64,000 nucleotides of DNA from Agrobacterium sp. AGB01 (GCF_014851585.1 NZ_JACVAB010000001.1:1178001-1242000), one strand, 5' to 3'; shown: positions 16,348-26,724, counted from the stretch's first letter. Program-made: numbers and translations. Notes: generated by a model not told the origin, from the letters alone.

Positions 16348-18702
16348 TTATCTGCGCCGTCTTGGTGGCCGTGTACCCGGTTTTGCCGATACCCTTGAGG
16401 TCTTGCGACCCGCCTTGTGAAAGGACCGCGTAGCGGTCGGCATTTTGCGACCTTCACTCAATATCTCGAACCGAAGCGCACCGGCCAGAGGCACAGCTTC
16501 AGCGAGGCGAACCTGAACAGTGTCGCCAAGCTGATAGCCAAGCCCGGTCTTTTCACCTGTCAGAGCCTGATGCGCCTCGTCGTAGATGAAATAGTCCGTG
16601 CCAAGTGTAGATATGGGTATGAAGCCGTCTGCACCATAGTCAGGTAGCGCGACAAAAAGTCCCGCTTTTGTAACGCCAGATATTCGGCCTTCAAATTCTT
16701 CGCCGACCCGCTCAGAGAGGTAGTGGGCAATCAAGCGGTTGATCGTATCGCGTTCGGCGGCCATTGCCCGGCGCTCGAATGTCGAGATTTCAGCCGCAAT
16801 ATCGTCCAGCATGCCTTCTTCTGTTGGCGTAATGCCACCTTCGCCAAAGCCAAGCGAACCGACTAGCGCGCGGTGCACGATCAAGTCGGCATATCGGCGG
16901 ATTGGCGATGTGAAGTGGGCATACTTCATCAGGTTCAGGCCAAAGTGGCCTATATTGTCAGGGCTGTAGATTGCCTGGCTCTGCGAGCGCAGCACCATTT
17001 CATTGACCATGATCTGGTGTGGCGTGCCGAGGGCACGTTCCAGAATACCGTTGAATGAGTTGGCTCGCATGGCACCACCCTTGGTCATGGAAATACCAAG
17101 TGTGTTAAGGAACTCGCGCAGCGTTTCCTGTTTGGCAAGCGATGGCGTGTCGTGAACACGGTAGACCAGCGGTTGCTTTTTCTTCTCCAGCGTCTCAGCG
17201 GCGGCCACATTGGCCTGGATCATCATTTCTTCGATCAGCTTATGGGCATCCAGCCGCTCGGGAATGATGACCTTGTCCACCGTGCCATTGGGGCGCAACA
17301 GGATCTTTCGCTCCGGCATGTCGAGTTCCAGCGGCTGACGACGATCACGCCCGCGCTTCATGATCTCATAGGCATGCCACAGCGGCTTTAGAATCGGCTC
17401 CAGCAGTGGTCCGGTCTTGTCATCAGGCTTGCCATCAATGGCGGCCTGCGCCTGCTGGTAGGAGAGTTTTGCCGCACTCTTCATCATGATGCGGTGGAAG
17501 GTGTGGCCAGCCTTGCGGCCTTCCTTGGAGAAGGTCATGCGCACCGCAAGGGCAGGGCGGTCAACGCCTTCCTTCAGCGAGCAGAGATCGTTCGAAATAC
17601 GCTCCGGCAGCATCGGTACGACGCGGTCAGGGAAGTAGACGGAGTTGCCACGTTTCAGCGCTTCCCTGTCCAGCTGCGAGCCGGTGCGGACATACCAGGA
17701 CACATCGGCAATCGCCACGGTCACGATCACGCCGTCGGGATTGTCAGGCGATGTATCAGGTTCGGCATAAACCGCATCGTCATGGTCCTTGGCGTCGGCC
17801 GGATCGATGGTGATCAGTGGCAGGTCGCGCCAGTCCTCACGGTGCGTCATGGTCGCAGCCTTGGCCTCATCGGCCTCATCCATCACACCTTGCGGGAATA
17901 TGTGCGGGATACCATGGGCATAGATGGCGATCATCGAGATCGCCTTTTCAGACGCAACGGAACCAACGACTGACAGTACCTTGGCGCGTGTCAGGCCATA
18001 ACGACCGCTGTTGCGGCCAACTTCGACTTCGATCAGATCGCCGTCCTGCGCGGTGCCGACACCTTCCGGGTCGATCACCATTTCGTCGCCACGGCGTTCG
18101 ATCGGCATCAGGCGTCCACCGCCACCGGGGGTGGATTTGAATACGCCGAGCAGGGCACCCTGACGGCGGTCAAGAATTTTAATGATGCGGGCCGTATAGG
18201 CAGGGCCACCACGATTCTTGGCGGGGAAAATCTTGGCCAGTACGCGGTCGTTCAGACCGGCGGTCGGCGCCTTCTTGCCACGGTCCTGCGATGACTGGCG
18301 GATCAGCACGGCAGGGGCAACGCCCTGTTCGTCCAGCCACTCGGCCGGCCGCGCAATCAGTTCGCCATCCTTGTCGCGGGTGGTAATGTCGAGAACGGTG
18401 ACGGGCGGCAATGCACCCGGCCGTACCAGCGACTTACGGTTTTTCTGCACCATGCCGTCGACTTCCAGCTCCTTCAGCAGGGCTTTCAGTTCGACACGGG
18501 TTTCACCTTTCAGGCCAAAAGCCTTGGCGATTTCGCGCTTCGATGCCTGTTCGGGATGGTCGGCAATAAAACGCAGCAGCACGTCGCGCGGCGGTACCTG
18601 GCCGTGCACAATGTTTTCGCTTTCGCTCACCCGTTTTCCACGCCCTGTTCTTCCGAACCCATCGTTGGAGGAGCCGGTTGTCTTGCGTGGGGATTTGCTC
18701 AC
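16348..18702 (-). CDS. rnr: Ribonuclease R
   Basis: Processive 3'-to-5' exoribonuclease that degrades structured RNA. The 784-residue protein has an N-terminal winged-helix region (about 35-95), cold-shock-like domains, the RNB catalytic domain with ITIDPADAKDHDDAVYAE (about residues 285-302; the Asp cluster binds magnesium), the conserved YFPDRVVPMLPERISNDLCSL and HFTSPIRRYADLIVHRAL, and an S1 domain (FEGRISGVTKAGLFVAL, about 660-740). It ends in a basic tail rich in Arg. Its ATG overlaps the topA stop codon by four bases (ATGA), so it is translationally coupled to topA. Confidence 0.95.
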   Translation of the reverse strand: MSKSPRKTTGSSNDGFGRTGRGKRVSESENIVHGQVPPRDVLLRFIADHPEQASKREIAKAFGLKGETRVELKALLKELEVDGMVQKNRKSLVRPGALPPVTVLDITTRDKDGELIARPAEWLDEQGVAPAVLIRQSSQDRGKKAPTAGLNDRVLAKIFPAKNRGGPAYTARIIKILDRRQGALLGVFKSTPGGGGRLMPIERRGDEMVIDPEGVGTAQDGDLIEVEVGRNSGRYGLTRAKVLSVVGSVASEKAISMIAIYAHGIPHIFPQGVMDEADEAKAATMTHREDWRDLPLITIDPADAKDHDDAVYAEPDTSPDNPDGVIVTVAIADVSWYVRTGSQLDREALKRGNSVYFPDRVVPMLPERISNDLCSLKEGVDRPALAVRMTFSKEGRKAGHTFHRIMMKSAAKLSYQQAQAAIDGKPDDKTGPLLEPILKPLWHAYEIMKRGRDRRQPLELDMPERKILLRPNGTVDKVIIPERLDAHKLIEEMMIQANVAAAETLEKKKQPLVYRVHDTPSLAKQETLREFLNTLGISMTKGGAMRANSFNGILERALGTPHQIMVNEMVLRSQSQAIYSPDNIGHFGLNLMKYAHFTSPIRRYADLIVHRALVGSLGFGEGGITPTEEGMLDDIAAEISTFERRAMAAERDTINRLIAHYLSERVGEEFEGRISGVTKAGLFVALPDYGADGFIPISTLGTDYFIYDEAHQALTGEKTGLGYQLGDTVQVRLAEAVPLAGALRFEILSEGRKMPTATRSFHKAGRKTSRVSAKPGTRPPRRRR

Positions 18703-21392
18703 GATTCCGCCTTCTTTGCTTTCGGTGCAGCCTTCTTCGCCGCGGTCTTGGGCTTGGCAGCTGTCTTGCTTTTCGCTGCCGCCTTCGGCTTGGCCTTTGC
18801 CGTGGTCTCACCATCAGCCGATGCGGCCTTCGACGTTGCCTTTTTTGCCTTTACCGGCTTGCCACCGGTGCCGGTCTTGGCAATCCGTTCGGCAATCAGT
18901 ACCAGGGCTTCTTCCATCGTCACGCTGTCAGGGGCCTGCGCCTTCGGAATGGTGGCGTTGACCTTGCCCCAGTTGACGTAAGGACCAAAACGGCCGTCAC
19001 GCACGGTAATCGCGCCGCCATCCGGGTGGTCACCCAGGGTTTTCAGCGCAGCCGGTGTCGAGCCACGGCCACGTCCCGGTGCAGCCTTCTTTTCGGCAAT
19101 CACGGTCACGGCACGGTTCAGACCAATCGAAAATACGTCTTCAACGCTTTCAAGGTTGGCATAACCACCATCATGCAGCAGGAACGGACCATAACGACCG
19201 ATACCGGCAGAAATCATTTTACCGGTTTCGGGGTGCTGGCCGACATCGCGTGGCAGATTGATCAGTGCCAGTGCTTTTTCGTGATCGATCTCTTCCGGCT
19301 TCCAGCCCTTGGGCAGGGATGAACGCTTGGCATCTTTGCCTTCACCACGCTGGATGTAAGGTCCGAAACGACCCGAACGCAGTGTCAACTCTTCGCCAGT
19401 ATGCGGATCAGCACCCAATGCCTTTGGTTCGTTGAGTGCGGCCGCATCTGCTTCCGCGCCCTCCGAGTTCAACTGGCGGGTAAAATTGCATTCCGGATAG
19501 TTGGAGCAACCAACGAACGCGCCGTATTTGCCGAGCTTGAGAGACAGGTTGCCTGTGCCGCAAACCTGGCAGATGCGCGGATCGGAACCGTCTTCGCGCT
19601 TTGGAAACACCAGTGGCGCCAGAACTTCGTTCAGGGCATCCAGCACGTTGGTAACGCGCAGTTCCTTGGTGTCTTCAATCTGTGCAAAGAAGTCCTTCCA
19701 GAAATCACGAAGAACCTGCTTCCAGTCCAGTTCACCAGCGGAAATCCGGTCGAGCTTTTCTTCCAGATCAGCGGTGAAGTCGTACTCCACATATTTGGTG
19801 AAGAAGCTTTCGAGGAAAGCCGTCACCAGACGTCCACGCGAATGCGGAATGAGCTTGCGCTTGTCGATGACAATATATTCGCGGTCACCAAGCGTTTTCA
19901 GCGTCGCGGCATAGGTGGAAGGACGGCCGATGCCGAGCTCTTCCATCTTCTTGATCAGCGATGCTTCCGAATAACGCGGTGGCGGTTCGGTGAAGTGCTG
20001 GCTGGCATTGATCTTCTGCTTGGCGAGGTCCTCGCGTGCATTGATCTGCGGCAGACGGCCTTCATCGTCACCGTCGTCACTCTGCTCGCCATCTTCTTTC
20101 TGGTCGGTATAGGCGGCAATGAAGCCGTCGAAACGGATGACCGAGCCGACAGCGCGCAAACCAGCCTGTTCGCCATTGTTGGTGGCAATAATTTCAACGG
20201 TGGTGCGTTCAATTTCAGCCGACGCCATCTGGCTGGCAATGGCACGCTTCCAGACCAGATCGTACAAACGGAACTGATCAGGATCGAGAAAACGCTTAAC
20301 CTGATCCGGCGTGCGGTTGAAATCCGTCGGGCGAATGGCTTCGTGCGCTTCCTGAGCGTTCTTGGCCTTGGTGGAATAGAACCGCGCCTTGTCCGGCACA
20401 TAACGCGCACCAAACTGCTCGCCGATCGAACTGCGTGCAGCATCAATCGCTTCCGGCGCCATCTGCACACCGTCGGTACGCATATAGGTGATCAGACCGG
20501 CAGTTTCGCCGCCAATGTCAATACCTTCGTAAAGCTTCTGGGCCACCTGCATGGTGCGGGAGGCGGAAAAGCCCATACGCGACGACGCGGCCTGCTGCAG
20601 GGTAGAGGTGGTGAATGGAGGGCCCGGATTGCGCTTGACCGGCTTTGCCTCAACGCTGTCAACGACATAGGACGCACCTTCGAGAAGGGCTTTCAGACGA
20701 TTGGCGTCATCGCCGGTCTTGATGCCACGGGCCTGCAGGCGCTTGCCATCGGCAGCCACCAGCTTTGCCTCGAATTCGTCACCGCGTGGCGTCTTCAACA
20801 GCGCCGAAAGGTTCCAGTATTCCTCGGAAACGAAACGTTCGATTTCCGATTCGCGGTCGCAGACCAGACGCAAAGCCACCGACTGAACGCGGCCGGCCGA
20901 ACGGGCGCCTGGCAACTTGCGCCACAGAACGGGGGAAAGATTGAAGCCAACGAGATAATCAAGTGCACGGCGGGCGAGATAAGCATCCACCAGCGGAATG
21001 TCGAGATCGCGTGGCTGCGCCATGGCATCCAGCACAGCCTTCTTGGTGATGGCGTTGAACACCACACGCTTGACCGGCTTATCGCCCAGCACCCGCTTTT
21101 TCTTGAGCAGGTCCAGCACGTGCCAGGAAATGGCTTCCCCTTCGCGATCAGGGTCGGTTGCCAGAAAAAGGCCATCGGATGCCTTCACGGCATCGGCAAT
21201 ATCCTTCATGCGTTTTTGCGACGCGCTATCGACCTCCCAGGACATTTCAAAGTCCTGGTCGGGCAGCACTGAGCCATCCTTGGCTGGCAAGTCCCGCACG
21301 TGTCCGAAGGATGCAAGAACCTTGTAGCCTGGGCCGAGATACTTGTTGATCGTCTTGGCCTTGGCCGGAGATTCTACGACGACGACATTCAT
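18699..21392 (-). CDS. topA: DNA topoisomerase I
   Basis: Relaxes negative supercoils. The 897-residue protein starts MNVVVVESPAKAKTINKYLG (TOPRIM domain, with DPDREGEAISWH around residue 80), has SAGRVQSVALRLVCDRE and the catalytic Tyr in GLITYMRTDGVQM (about residue 302). Then come a zinc-ribbon (CQVCGTGNLSLKLGKYGAFVGCSNYPEC) and several rhizobial C-terminal repeats of the type LRSGRFGPYIQRG / VRDGRFGPYVNWG. The last 50 residues are Lys/Ala-rich. The gene follows dprA after 198 bp and overlaps rnr by four bases. Confidence 0.96.
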   Translation of the reverse strand: MNVVVVESPAKAKTINKYLGPGYKVLASFGHVRDLPAKDGSVLPDQDFEMSWEVDSASQKRMKDIADAVKASDGLFLATDPDREGEAISWHVLDLLKKKRVLGDKPVKRVVFNAITKKAVLDAMAQPRDLDIPLVDAYLARRALDYLVGFNLSPVLWRKLPGARSAGRVQSVALRLVCDRESEIERFVSEEYWNLSALLKTPRGDEFEAKLVAADGKRLQARGIKTGDDANRLKALLEGASYVVDSVEAKPVKRNPGPPFTTSTLQQAASSRMGFSASRTMQVAQKLYEGIDIGGETAGLITYMRTDGVQMAPEAIDAARSSIGEQFGARYVPDKARFYSTKAKNAQEAHEAIRPTDFNRTPDQVKRFLDPDQFRLYDLVWKRAIASQMASAEIERTTVEIIATNNGEQAGLRAVGSVIRFDGFIAAYTDQKEDGEQSDDGDDEGRLPQINAREDLAKQKINASQHFTEPPPRYSEASLIKKMEELGIGRPSTYAATLKTLGDREYIVIDKRKLIPHSRGRLVTAFLESFFTKYVEYDFTADLEEKLDRISAGELDWKQVLRDFWKDFFAQIEDTKELRVTNVLDALNEVLAPLVFPKREDGSDPRICQVCGTGNLSLKLGKYGAFVGCSNYPECNFTRQLNSEGAEADAAALNEPKALGADPHTGEELTLRSGRFGPYIQRGEGKDAKRSSLPKGWKPEEIDHEKALALINLPRDVGQHPETGKMISAGIGRYGPFLLHDGGYANLESVEDVFSIGLNRAVTVIAEKKAAPGRGRGSTPAALKTLGDHPDGGAITVRDGRFGPYVNWGKVNATIPKAQAPDSVTMEEALVLIAERIAKTGTGGKPVKAKKATSKAASADGETTAKAKPKAAAKSKTAAKPKTAAKKAAPKAKKAES

Positions 21393-21590
21393 ATTATTGT
21401 TTCTCTGGACAAGGTTCCGCCAATAATTCCTGCCGCGCCCTTTGCCGACACACGGCTCTCAAGTCTTTCGACATGGACAGGGAATTGCTCCGGGTCAAGG
21501 GGGAAACGCAATTTTCTGTCCTGTAAAACAAATTGTATGAGTGGGTATTCCGATGCCATTTTACAATCGAAGATGGTTTTTTGGCCGTTT

Positions 21591-22760
21591 TCATCCATTG
21601 GAAATCAGCGATATCTTGCCGCCGGCATGGCGCTGGATGCGCCCGGCAATGTCCAGTTCCAACAGCACTAACATGATGGCCGATGCCGACAGACCTGTGT
21701 GGCGAATAATGTCATCCATCTCGACCGGCGAGGGGCCGAGCGCATTGGCAACCAGCGAACGGTCATCATCGCGCGGCTCGCTTATGTCGCTGTGTTGTAC
21801 CGGTTCATTGATGTGGCCGAACAGCGGCAGATCGGGCGCGACCAACGGCGAGATAGCATCCAGCACGTCTTTTGCTTCGGTAATCAGCGTCGCACCGTCC
21901 TTGATAAGGCCGTTGGTTCCCTGACAGCGTGTGTCGAGCGGTGAGCCGGGAACCGCAAACACCAGCCGTCCGAAATCGCCAGCCAGTCGGGCCGTGATCA
22001 GAGAACCGGAACGTTGCGCCGCCTCGACAATGATGACGCCCAGCGAAACACCGGCAATCAATCGGTTACGGCGTGGAAAGTCACGGGCACGTGGCTCCCA
22101 GCCAAACGGCATTTCGCTGATGGTCACGCCGCCATTGGCGTAGATTTCATCCAGCAGCGAAAAGTTTTCCGGCGGATAGGGGCGGTCCAGTCCGCCGGCC
22201 AGCATGGCGACGGTGCCTGTTGCAAGGCTGGCTCGATGGGCGGCCGCATCTATGCCGCGTGCCAGACCGGAGGCGATCGTATAGCCTTCACGCCCGCAAT
22301 CGCGCGCCATCATTGCCGCAAATTTTACACCGTTGATCGACGCGTTGCGGGAACCGACAATGCCAATGCTGGGGCGAGTTGCCGTGCGGCCGTCACCTCT
22401 CATGGCAATCAGCGGCGGCGCAGCATCAATTTCCTTGAGGGCTGGCGGATAGTCCGCCTCACCAATGCCGACGAAGCGCGCGCCAAAACGCTGGGCGATT
22501 TCAAGTTCGCGCTCAGCTTCGTTCAAGGTGGTAATATGAAGGTTGCGGGTGGAACCGCCCCGCCGCGACAGATCGGGCAGGGCATCCAGTGCCTTTTCGG
22601 CGCTGCCAAAATGATTGATCAACTGGCGGAAGGTTGCAGGGCCGATATTTTCGCTGCGGATAAGCCTCAGCCATGCAATTTTCTGTTTTTCGGAAAGCGG
22701 CATGCCGCTCGGTCTTGCACCGTCATCCGGCATTTCGCGCCCCCGCTTAGGGCCGCACAT
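21591..22760 (-). CDS. dprA: DNA-processing protein DprA/Smf
   Basis: Loads RecA on incoming single-stranded DNA during transformation; also kept in species not known to be competent. The 389-residue protein has an N-terminal helix-hairpin-helix/SAM-like region, the Rossmann-like core with IGIVGSRNAS, YTIASGLARGIDAAAHRAS, GGLDRPYPPEN and FPRRNRLIAGVS, and a C-terminal winged-helix (about 320-385). The start is uncertain: the ATG used here begins MCGPKRGREM, but Met at residue 10 or 20 (MPLSEKQKIAWL) is as good. It begins four bases after the plsY stop codon. Confidence 0.93.
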   Translation of the reverse strand: MCGPKRGREMPDDGARPSGMPLSEKQKIAWLRLIRSENIGPATFRQLINHFGSAEKALDALPDLSRRGGSTRNLHITTLNEAERELEIAQRFGARFVGIGEADYPPALKEIDAAPPLIAMRGDGRTATRPSIGIVGSRNASINGVKFAAMMARDCGREGYTIASGLARGIDAAAHRASLATGTVAMLAGGLDRPYPPENFSLLDEIYANGGVTISEMPFGWEPRARDFPRRNRLIAGVSLGVIIVEAAQRSGSLITARLAGDFGRLVFAVPGSPLDTRCQGTNGLIKDGATLITEAKDVLDAISPLVAPDLPLFGHINEPVQHSDISEPRDDDRSLVANALGPSPVEMDDIIRHTGLSASAIMLVLLELDIAGRIQRHAGGKISLISNG

Positions 22761-22764
22761 GCTG

Positions 22765-23382
22765 TCAGCCCTTTTTCCCTATCTTGCTTTCCGTGCCGGC
22801 AATCAGTCTGGCAATGTTTTCGCGGTGTTTCCACCAGGAAATGATGCTCAGCAACGACACCAGCAGGGCCGTCTTTTCCGGGCCCAGTATCCACAATGCA
22901 ACCGGAATGACAAGCATTGCAACCAAGGCGGAAAGCGAGGAATAACGCGTGGTGAAGGCGCACAGCAGCCATATCAGCGCAAAGGCCAGCATCACGCGCC
23001 AGTCAACACCCAGCAATACGCCGATATAGGTGGCAACACCCTTGCCGCCCTTGAAACCCAGCCAAACCGGGAACAGGTGACCGATAAAGGCAAAAAAGCC
23101 AGCAACCAGCGAGGCTTCATAACCCCAGAGCTTGGCTGCGAGAAGCACAGCAACCGTGCCTTTCAGCGCATCGCCCACCAGTGTTGCGGCAGCCAGCTTC
23201 TTGTTGCCGGTGCGCAGGACATTGGTCGCGCCGATATTACCGGAACCGATCTTGCGCACATCGCCCAATCCGGCCATGCGCGTCAAAAGCAGGCCAAACG
23301 GAATGGAACCGAGCAGGTAGCCGAGAAGTGCAGCCGCCGCCAGAAGGGCAGGCGCCGTTTGCAAAGTCATGAGTTCACTCAT
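22765..23382 (-). CDS. plsY: Acyl-phosphate:glycerol-3-phosphate acyltransferase PlsY
   Basis: Integral inner-membrane enzyme that makes lysophosphatidic acid, the first membrane-bound step of phospholipid synthesis, from acyl-phosphate supplied by PlsX. The 205-residue protein has about five spans and the three catalytic loops: [14 protein letters not shown] (about residues 46-59), [10 protein letters not shown] (about 107-116) and KHRENIARL (about 184-192). A palindromic intergenic element lies just upstream. The order plsY-dprA-topA-rnr on one strand with short gaps suggests a long operon. Confidence 0.95.
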   Translation of the reverse strand: MSELMTLQTAPALLAAAALLGYLLGSIPFGLLLTRMAGLGDVRKIGSGNIGATNVLRTGNKKLAAATLVGDALKGTVAVLLAAKLWGYEASLVAGFFAFIGHLFPVWLGFKGGKGVATYIGVLLGVDWRVMLAFALIWLLCAFTTRYSSLSALVAMLVIPVALWILGPEKTALLVSLLSIISWWKHRENIARLIAGTESKIGKKG

Positions 23383-23398
23383 TCAGTCCCCCTTATGC

Positions 23399-23441
23399 GC
23401 ATCGGCTAGAGAACCGGACCCAATTTCCGGAAAGCCGATGC
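23399..23441. repeat. Rhizobial-type palindromic intergenic element
   Basis: Perfect 9-bp arms GCATCGGCT (23399-23407) and AGCCGATGC (23433-23441) enclose a second stem ccgga/tccgg. The sequence between (…GAACCGGACCC…TTCCGGAAA…) resembles the short palindromes that are scattered in hundreds of copies through rhizobial and brucella chromosomes. It lies 17 bp upstream of plsY and may simply be a dispersed element, or it may shape the leader RNA. Confidence 0.5.
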
Positions 23442-23494
23442 GTCATTCTATATATAGAGCATTGTTGTGTAGTGTCTTTAAAGACGCCCGTGCT

Positions 23495-24784
23495 CTACGC
23501 GCTGTAAACCAGCTTGCCTGCCACATAGGTCGAAACTGCCCGGCCACTAAACCGCGCATCTTCAAACGGTGTGTTCTTGGATTTCGACACCAGTGCGTCC
23601 CGTGAAACCAGCCATGGCTCGTCGAGATCGATCAGCGTGATATCCGCCTTTGCACCCGGCTTGAGCGTGCCGGCATCCAGACCGAAAATCTGTGCCGGAC
23701 GGGTGGACAGCGCATCGATCAGACGCATCAATGGCACATGGCCGCTGTGGTGCAGACGAAGTGCTGCCGCCAGCATGGTTTCCAGACCTACGGCACCGCT
23801 TGCAGCGTCACCAAACGGCAGGCGCTTGGTGTCAACGTCCTGCGGGTCATGCGAAGACACGATGATGTCGATCGTGCCGTCCTTCAGCGCTTCAACCATG
23901 GCCATGCGATCATCTTCAGCGCGCAAAGGCGGCTGCAGCTTGAAGAAGGTGCGGTATTCACCAATGTCGTTTTCGTTGAGTGTCAGGTGGTTGATGGAGA
24001 TGCCGCTGGTGGCTTTGACGCCACGGGACTTGGCAACCTTGATCGCTTCTGCCGATTCCGGCACGGAAATCTTGGCCGCGTGGTAGTTGGCGCGGGTCAG
24101 ACCGGCAATGCGCAGGTCACGCTCCAGCGGAATGATCTCGGCTTCTTTCGGCACGCCGGACAGGCCCAGCCAGCTCGCAAAAAGCCCCTCATTCATGTCG
24201 CCACTGCCGATATATTTGTCGCGGGTTTCAAGGGCGATCACCGCGCCCAATTCACGGGCATAGGTCATGGCACGGCGCAGAACCAACGTATCGGGCAGCG
24301 TATGGCGACCATTGGTGAAGGCGACCGCACCGGCTTCCTGTAACAGGCCGAACTCGGTCATTTCCTCACCCTTCAACCCCTTTGTCAGGGCCGCTGCCGG
24401 GTGCACGTTCACGATGGCCTTGTCACGCACCATCTTTTTGACGAACTCGACCAGCGCGATATCGTCGATGACAGGATCGGTGTCCGGCATCATGATGAAA
24501 GACGTCACGCCACCGGCGGCCGCTGCGCGCGACGCGGATTCGATGGTTTCGCGGTGTTCGGCACCGGGTTCGCCAATAAATACGCGGGCATCGACCAGAC
24601 CGGGAACGGCAAGCAGACCCTTGGCGTCACGCACGGTGGCACCTTCAGGCGTGCCCTGGTTCTGCGCATCCTTGCCAGCGGCGAGGATCGTGCCATCGGC
24701 GTCAATGATGATCGTGCCGGTTTCATCGATATTGCGGGACGGGTCGATGATACGGGCGTTCTTGAGAACGGTTGCGACGCTCAT
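23495..24784 (-). CDS. Dihydroorotase homologue lacking metal-binding residues (PyrC-prime type)
   Basis: A 429-residue amidohydrolase-fold protein in the ATCase operon. In active dihydroorotases the first strand carries HxH (GLVDxHVHxREPG); here it reads [13 protein letters not shown] (residues 62-74), with both histidines gone. Later positions are also lost: YHAAKIS replaces the HxxH-ST type motif, SSHDPQD replaces TDHAPH. The DPVIDDIA and MMPDTDP segments are conserved. By analogy to PyrC-prime of Pseudomonas and Burkholderia it is probably a non-catalytic partner that stabilises PyrB in a dodecamer. Its ATG overlaps the pyrB stop codon (ATGA). A real pyrC should lie elsewhere in the genome. 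Confidence 0.88.
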   Translation of the reverse strand: MSVATVLKNARIIDPSRNIDETGTIIIDADGTILAAGKDAQNQGTPEGATVRDAKGLLAVPGLVDARVFIGEPGAEHRETIESASRAAAAGGVTSFIMMPDTDPVIDDIALVEFVKKMVRDKAIVNVHPAAALTKGLKGEEMTEFGLLQEAGAVAFTNGRHTLPDTLVLRRAMTYARELGAVIALETRDKYIGSGDMNEGLFASWLGLSGVPKEAEIIPLERDLRIAGLTRANYHAAKISVPESAEAIKVAKSRGVKATSGISINHLTLNENDIGEYRTFFKLQPPLRAEDDRMAMVEALKDGTIDIIVSSHDPQDVDTKRLPFGDAASGAVGLETMLAAALRLHHSGHVPLMRLIDALSTRPAQIFGLDAGTLKPGAKADITLIDLDEPWLVSRDALVSKSKNTPFEDARFSGRAVSTYVAGKLVYSA

Positions 24785-25722
24785 GCGCGTTCTCCCTGAT
24801 TTTGCGACAGAAGCAGGGTTTCCATGACGGCCATGCGCACGGCAACACCCATTTCCACCTGGCTTTCGATCACGCTCTGCGGGCCATCGGCCACTTCGGA
24901 GGCAATTTCAACACCACGGTTCATCGGGCCGGGGTGCATGACCAGCGCGTCTTCCTTGGCAGCTTTCAGCTTTTCGGCATCCAGTCCGTAATAATGGAAA
25001 TATTCGCGCACCGAAGGCACGAAGGAGCCGGCCATGCGCTCACGCTGCAAACGCAGCATCATGACCACGTCGGCGCCTTTCAGACCCTCCGCCATGGAGT
25101 GGTAAACTTCCACACTCATGTCGGCGATGCCGGATGGCAGCAGAGTTGGCGGCGCAACCACACGCACCCGCGCACCCATTTGGTTCAGGAGAATGATGTT
25201 GGAGCGGGCAACACGCGAATGCAGCACATCACCGCAGATCGCAACCGTAATGCCGGATAGACGGCCCTTGGCGCGACGGATCGTCAGCGCATCAAGAAGC
25301 GCCTGAGTCGGGTGCTCATGCTGGCCGTCGCCAGCATTGACCACAGAGCAGGCCACTTTTTGCGCCAGAAGTGCTGCCGCACCAGCCGAGGAGTGGCGCA
25401 CAACAAGCACGTCCGGCCGCATGGCGTTCAGTGTCATGGCCGTATCGATCAGCGTCTCACCCTTTTTGACGGAGGAGTTGCCGACCGACATGTTCATCAC
25501 ATCGGCGCCAAGACGTTTTCCGGCCAGTTCAAACGACGACTGTGTACGGGTGGATGCTTCGAAAAACAGGTTGATCTGTGTCAGACCACGCAGAGTGGTG
25601 GTCTTTTTCTCGCGCTGACGGCTGATTTTGACAGCCTCATCGGCCTTGTCGAGAAGAGTGGTGATATCCTGATGGGAAAGGCCCTTGATGCCAAGCAGAT
25701 GGCGGTGGGGGAAGAAGACCAT
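24781..25722 (-). CDS. pyrB: Aspartate carbamoyltransferase catalytic subunit
   Basis: Condenses carbamoyl phosphate with aspartate, the first committed step of pyrimidine synthesis. The 313-residue protein has the carbamoyl-phosphate loop STRT (residues 57-60, [19 protein letters not shown]), [14 protein letters not shown] and the Arg-Gln segment LRLQRERM. The start is the ATG at 25722 with a perfect AGGAGG eight bases upstream; the longer frame to 25815 lacks a ribosome site. There is no pyrI regulatory gene; the inactive PyrC homologue next to it probably takes a structural role. A promoter lies at 25849-25877. Confidence 0.96.
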   Translation of the reverse strand: MVFFPHRHLLGIKGLSHQDITTLLDKADEAVKISRQREKKTTTLRGLTQINLFFEASTRTQSSFELAGKRLGADVMNMSVGNSSVKKGETLIDTAMTLNAMRPDVLVVRHSSAGAAALLAQKVACSVVNAGDGQHEHPTQALLDALTIRRAKGRLSGITVAICGDVLHSRVARSNIILLNQMGARVRVVAPPTLLPSGIADMSVEVYHSMAEGLKGADVVMMLRLQRERMAGSFVPSVREYFHYYGLDAEKLKAAKEDALVMHPGPMNRGVEIASEVADGPQSVIESQVEMGVAVRMAVMETLLLSQNQGERA

Positions 25723-25848
25723 GCGGTGTGCCTCCTGACGGGCGCCGCATCTTCCCTTGAAAATGCCCGGAACGCCCGAATGCTGTATCCGTGCGCTCCC
25801 ATTCGCTGTGAACACGCCTGTGGAGTGCCGCGGAATTCGGTCCTGCGC

Positions 25849-25877
25849 TCTATAGAGAACGCATTGGCGTGGGGCAA
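25849..25877 (-). promoter_or_regulatory. Probable pyrB promoter
   Basis: Reading toward pyrB, TTGCCC (complement of 25872-25877) and TATAGA (complement of 25849-25854) are spaced 17 bp. This gives a leader of roughly 120 bases before pyrB; no clear attenuator hairpin with a T run was found in it. Confidence 0.5.
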
Positions 25878-26021
25878 GCGTCCGATGGTGGATGAATGTG
25901 AAAACGTGGTGATGTTTCCCCCACTTGCTTTATATCAAGGCGTGAACCGTGGTGAACGGGCAGTGTCGGGACAGGTTAAACGGTCAATACGGCCGTTCAG
26001 GGTAAATTGGAATCGAGAGAA

Positions 26022-26600
26022 ATGCAGTCCTATTCCGCTTTTGCATTTGCCATTCTTGCGCTGTTGCTGACACCAGGCCCGACAAATACGCTTCTTGCCT
26101 TGTCCGGTGCCGGGCGAGGGGTGCGTGCATCGCTGCCTTTGATGCTAGGCGAAATCTGCGGTTATCTGCTGGTTGTAGTGCCTCTGACCATGCTGGCATC
26201 AGAGTTTCTGGCCACGCACACCGCCATTTCGCAGGCAATCAAGCTGTGTTCGGCGGTCTGGGTATCGTTTCTGGCGATTCGCCTGTGGACATTGCCACAG
26301 TCCACATCCACCGCACACGCCATCACCGTGCGCCGCGTTTTCATCACCACATGCCTTAACCCCAAGGCAATCATCATCGCACTCGTTTTAATGCCGCAGG
26401 GGTCGGTCGCGGAACTTCTCCCCTATATCGCCATGTTTTCCATGCTGATCGTCTGTGTGGCGCTGGTCTGGTTGTCGGCCGGTTCGTTCTTGATACGCGG
26501 CGCCAGCGAACATTCGCCACGGCTGGTACGCTGCGTTGCCTCGGTATTTCTGATGGTACTGTCGCTTGGCCTTGCCGGAAATGTCTTCGGTATTTTGTAA
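26022..26600 (+). CDS. LysE-family amino-acid exporter
   Basis: A 192-residue inner-membrane protein of the LysE/RhtB family, which exports amino acids such as lysine, homoserine or threonine by proton exchange. The start is the ATG at 26022 (MQSYSAFAFAILALLLTPGPTNTLLA) with GAGAGA just upstream. The family-defining TPGPTNTLL and SGAGRGVRASLPLMLGE follow the first helix, and the typical NPKAII in the middle (TTCLNPKAIIIALVLMP). Five or six spans are visible. The substrate is not predictable. It is divergent from pyrB and no regulator gene adjoins it. Confidence 0.88.
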   Translation: MQSYSAFAFAILALLLTPGPTNTLLALSGAGRGVRASLPLMLGEICGYLLVVVPLTMLASEFLATHTAISQAIKLCSAVWVSFLAIRLWTLPQSTSTAHAITVRRVFITTCLNPKAIIIALVLMPQGSVAELLPYIAMFSMLIVCVALVWLSAGSFLIRGASEHSPRLVRCVASVFLMVLSLGLAGNVFGIL

Positions 26601-26724
26601 GGCTGGTTGCGAGGTAGAGAAAGTTGCACATGGGGGAATGGAATTGCCACGACAGCTTCTGATGGGTGCCATTATACAATATGACCCCCATGCAATTTGG
26701 AAAAAACTCAGCTAGAAGCAATTC

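Noticed and set aside
19401-21272. 623-codon plus-strand frame opposite topA
   Set aside because: It lies wholly inside topA on the other strand, and its product has no domain pattern. The high GC third positions of topA explain its openness.
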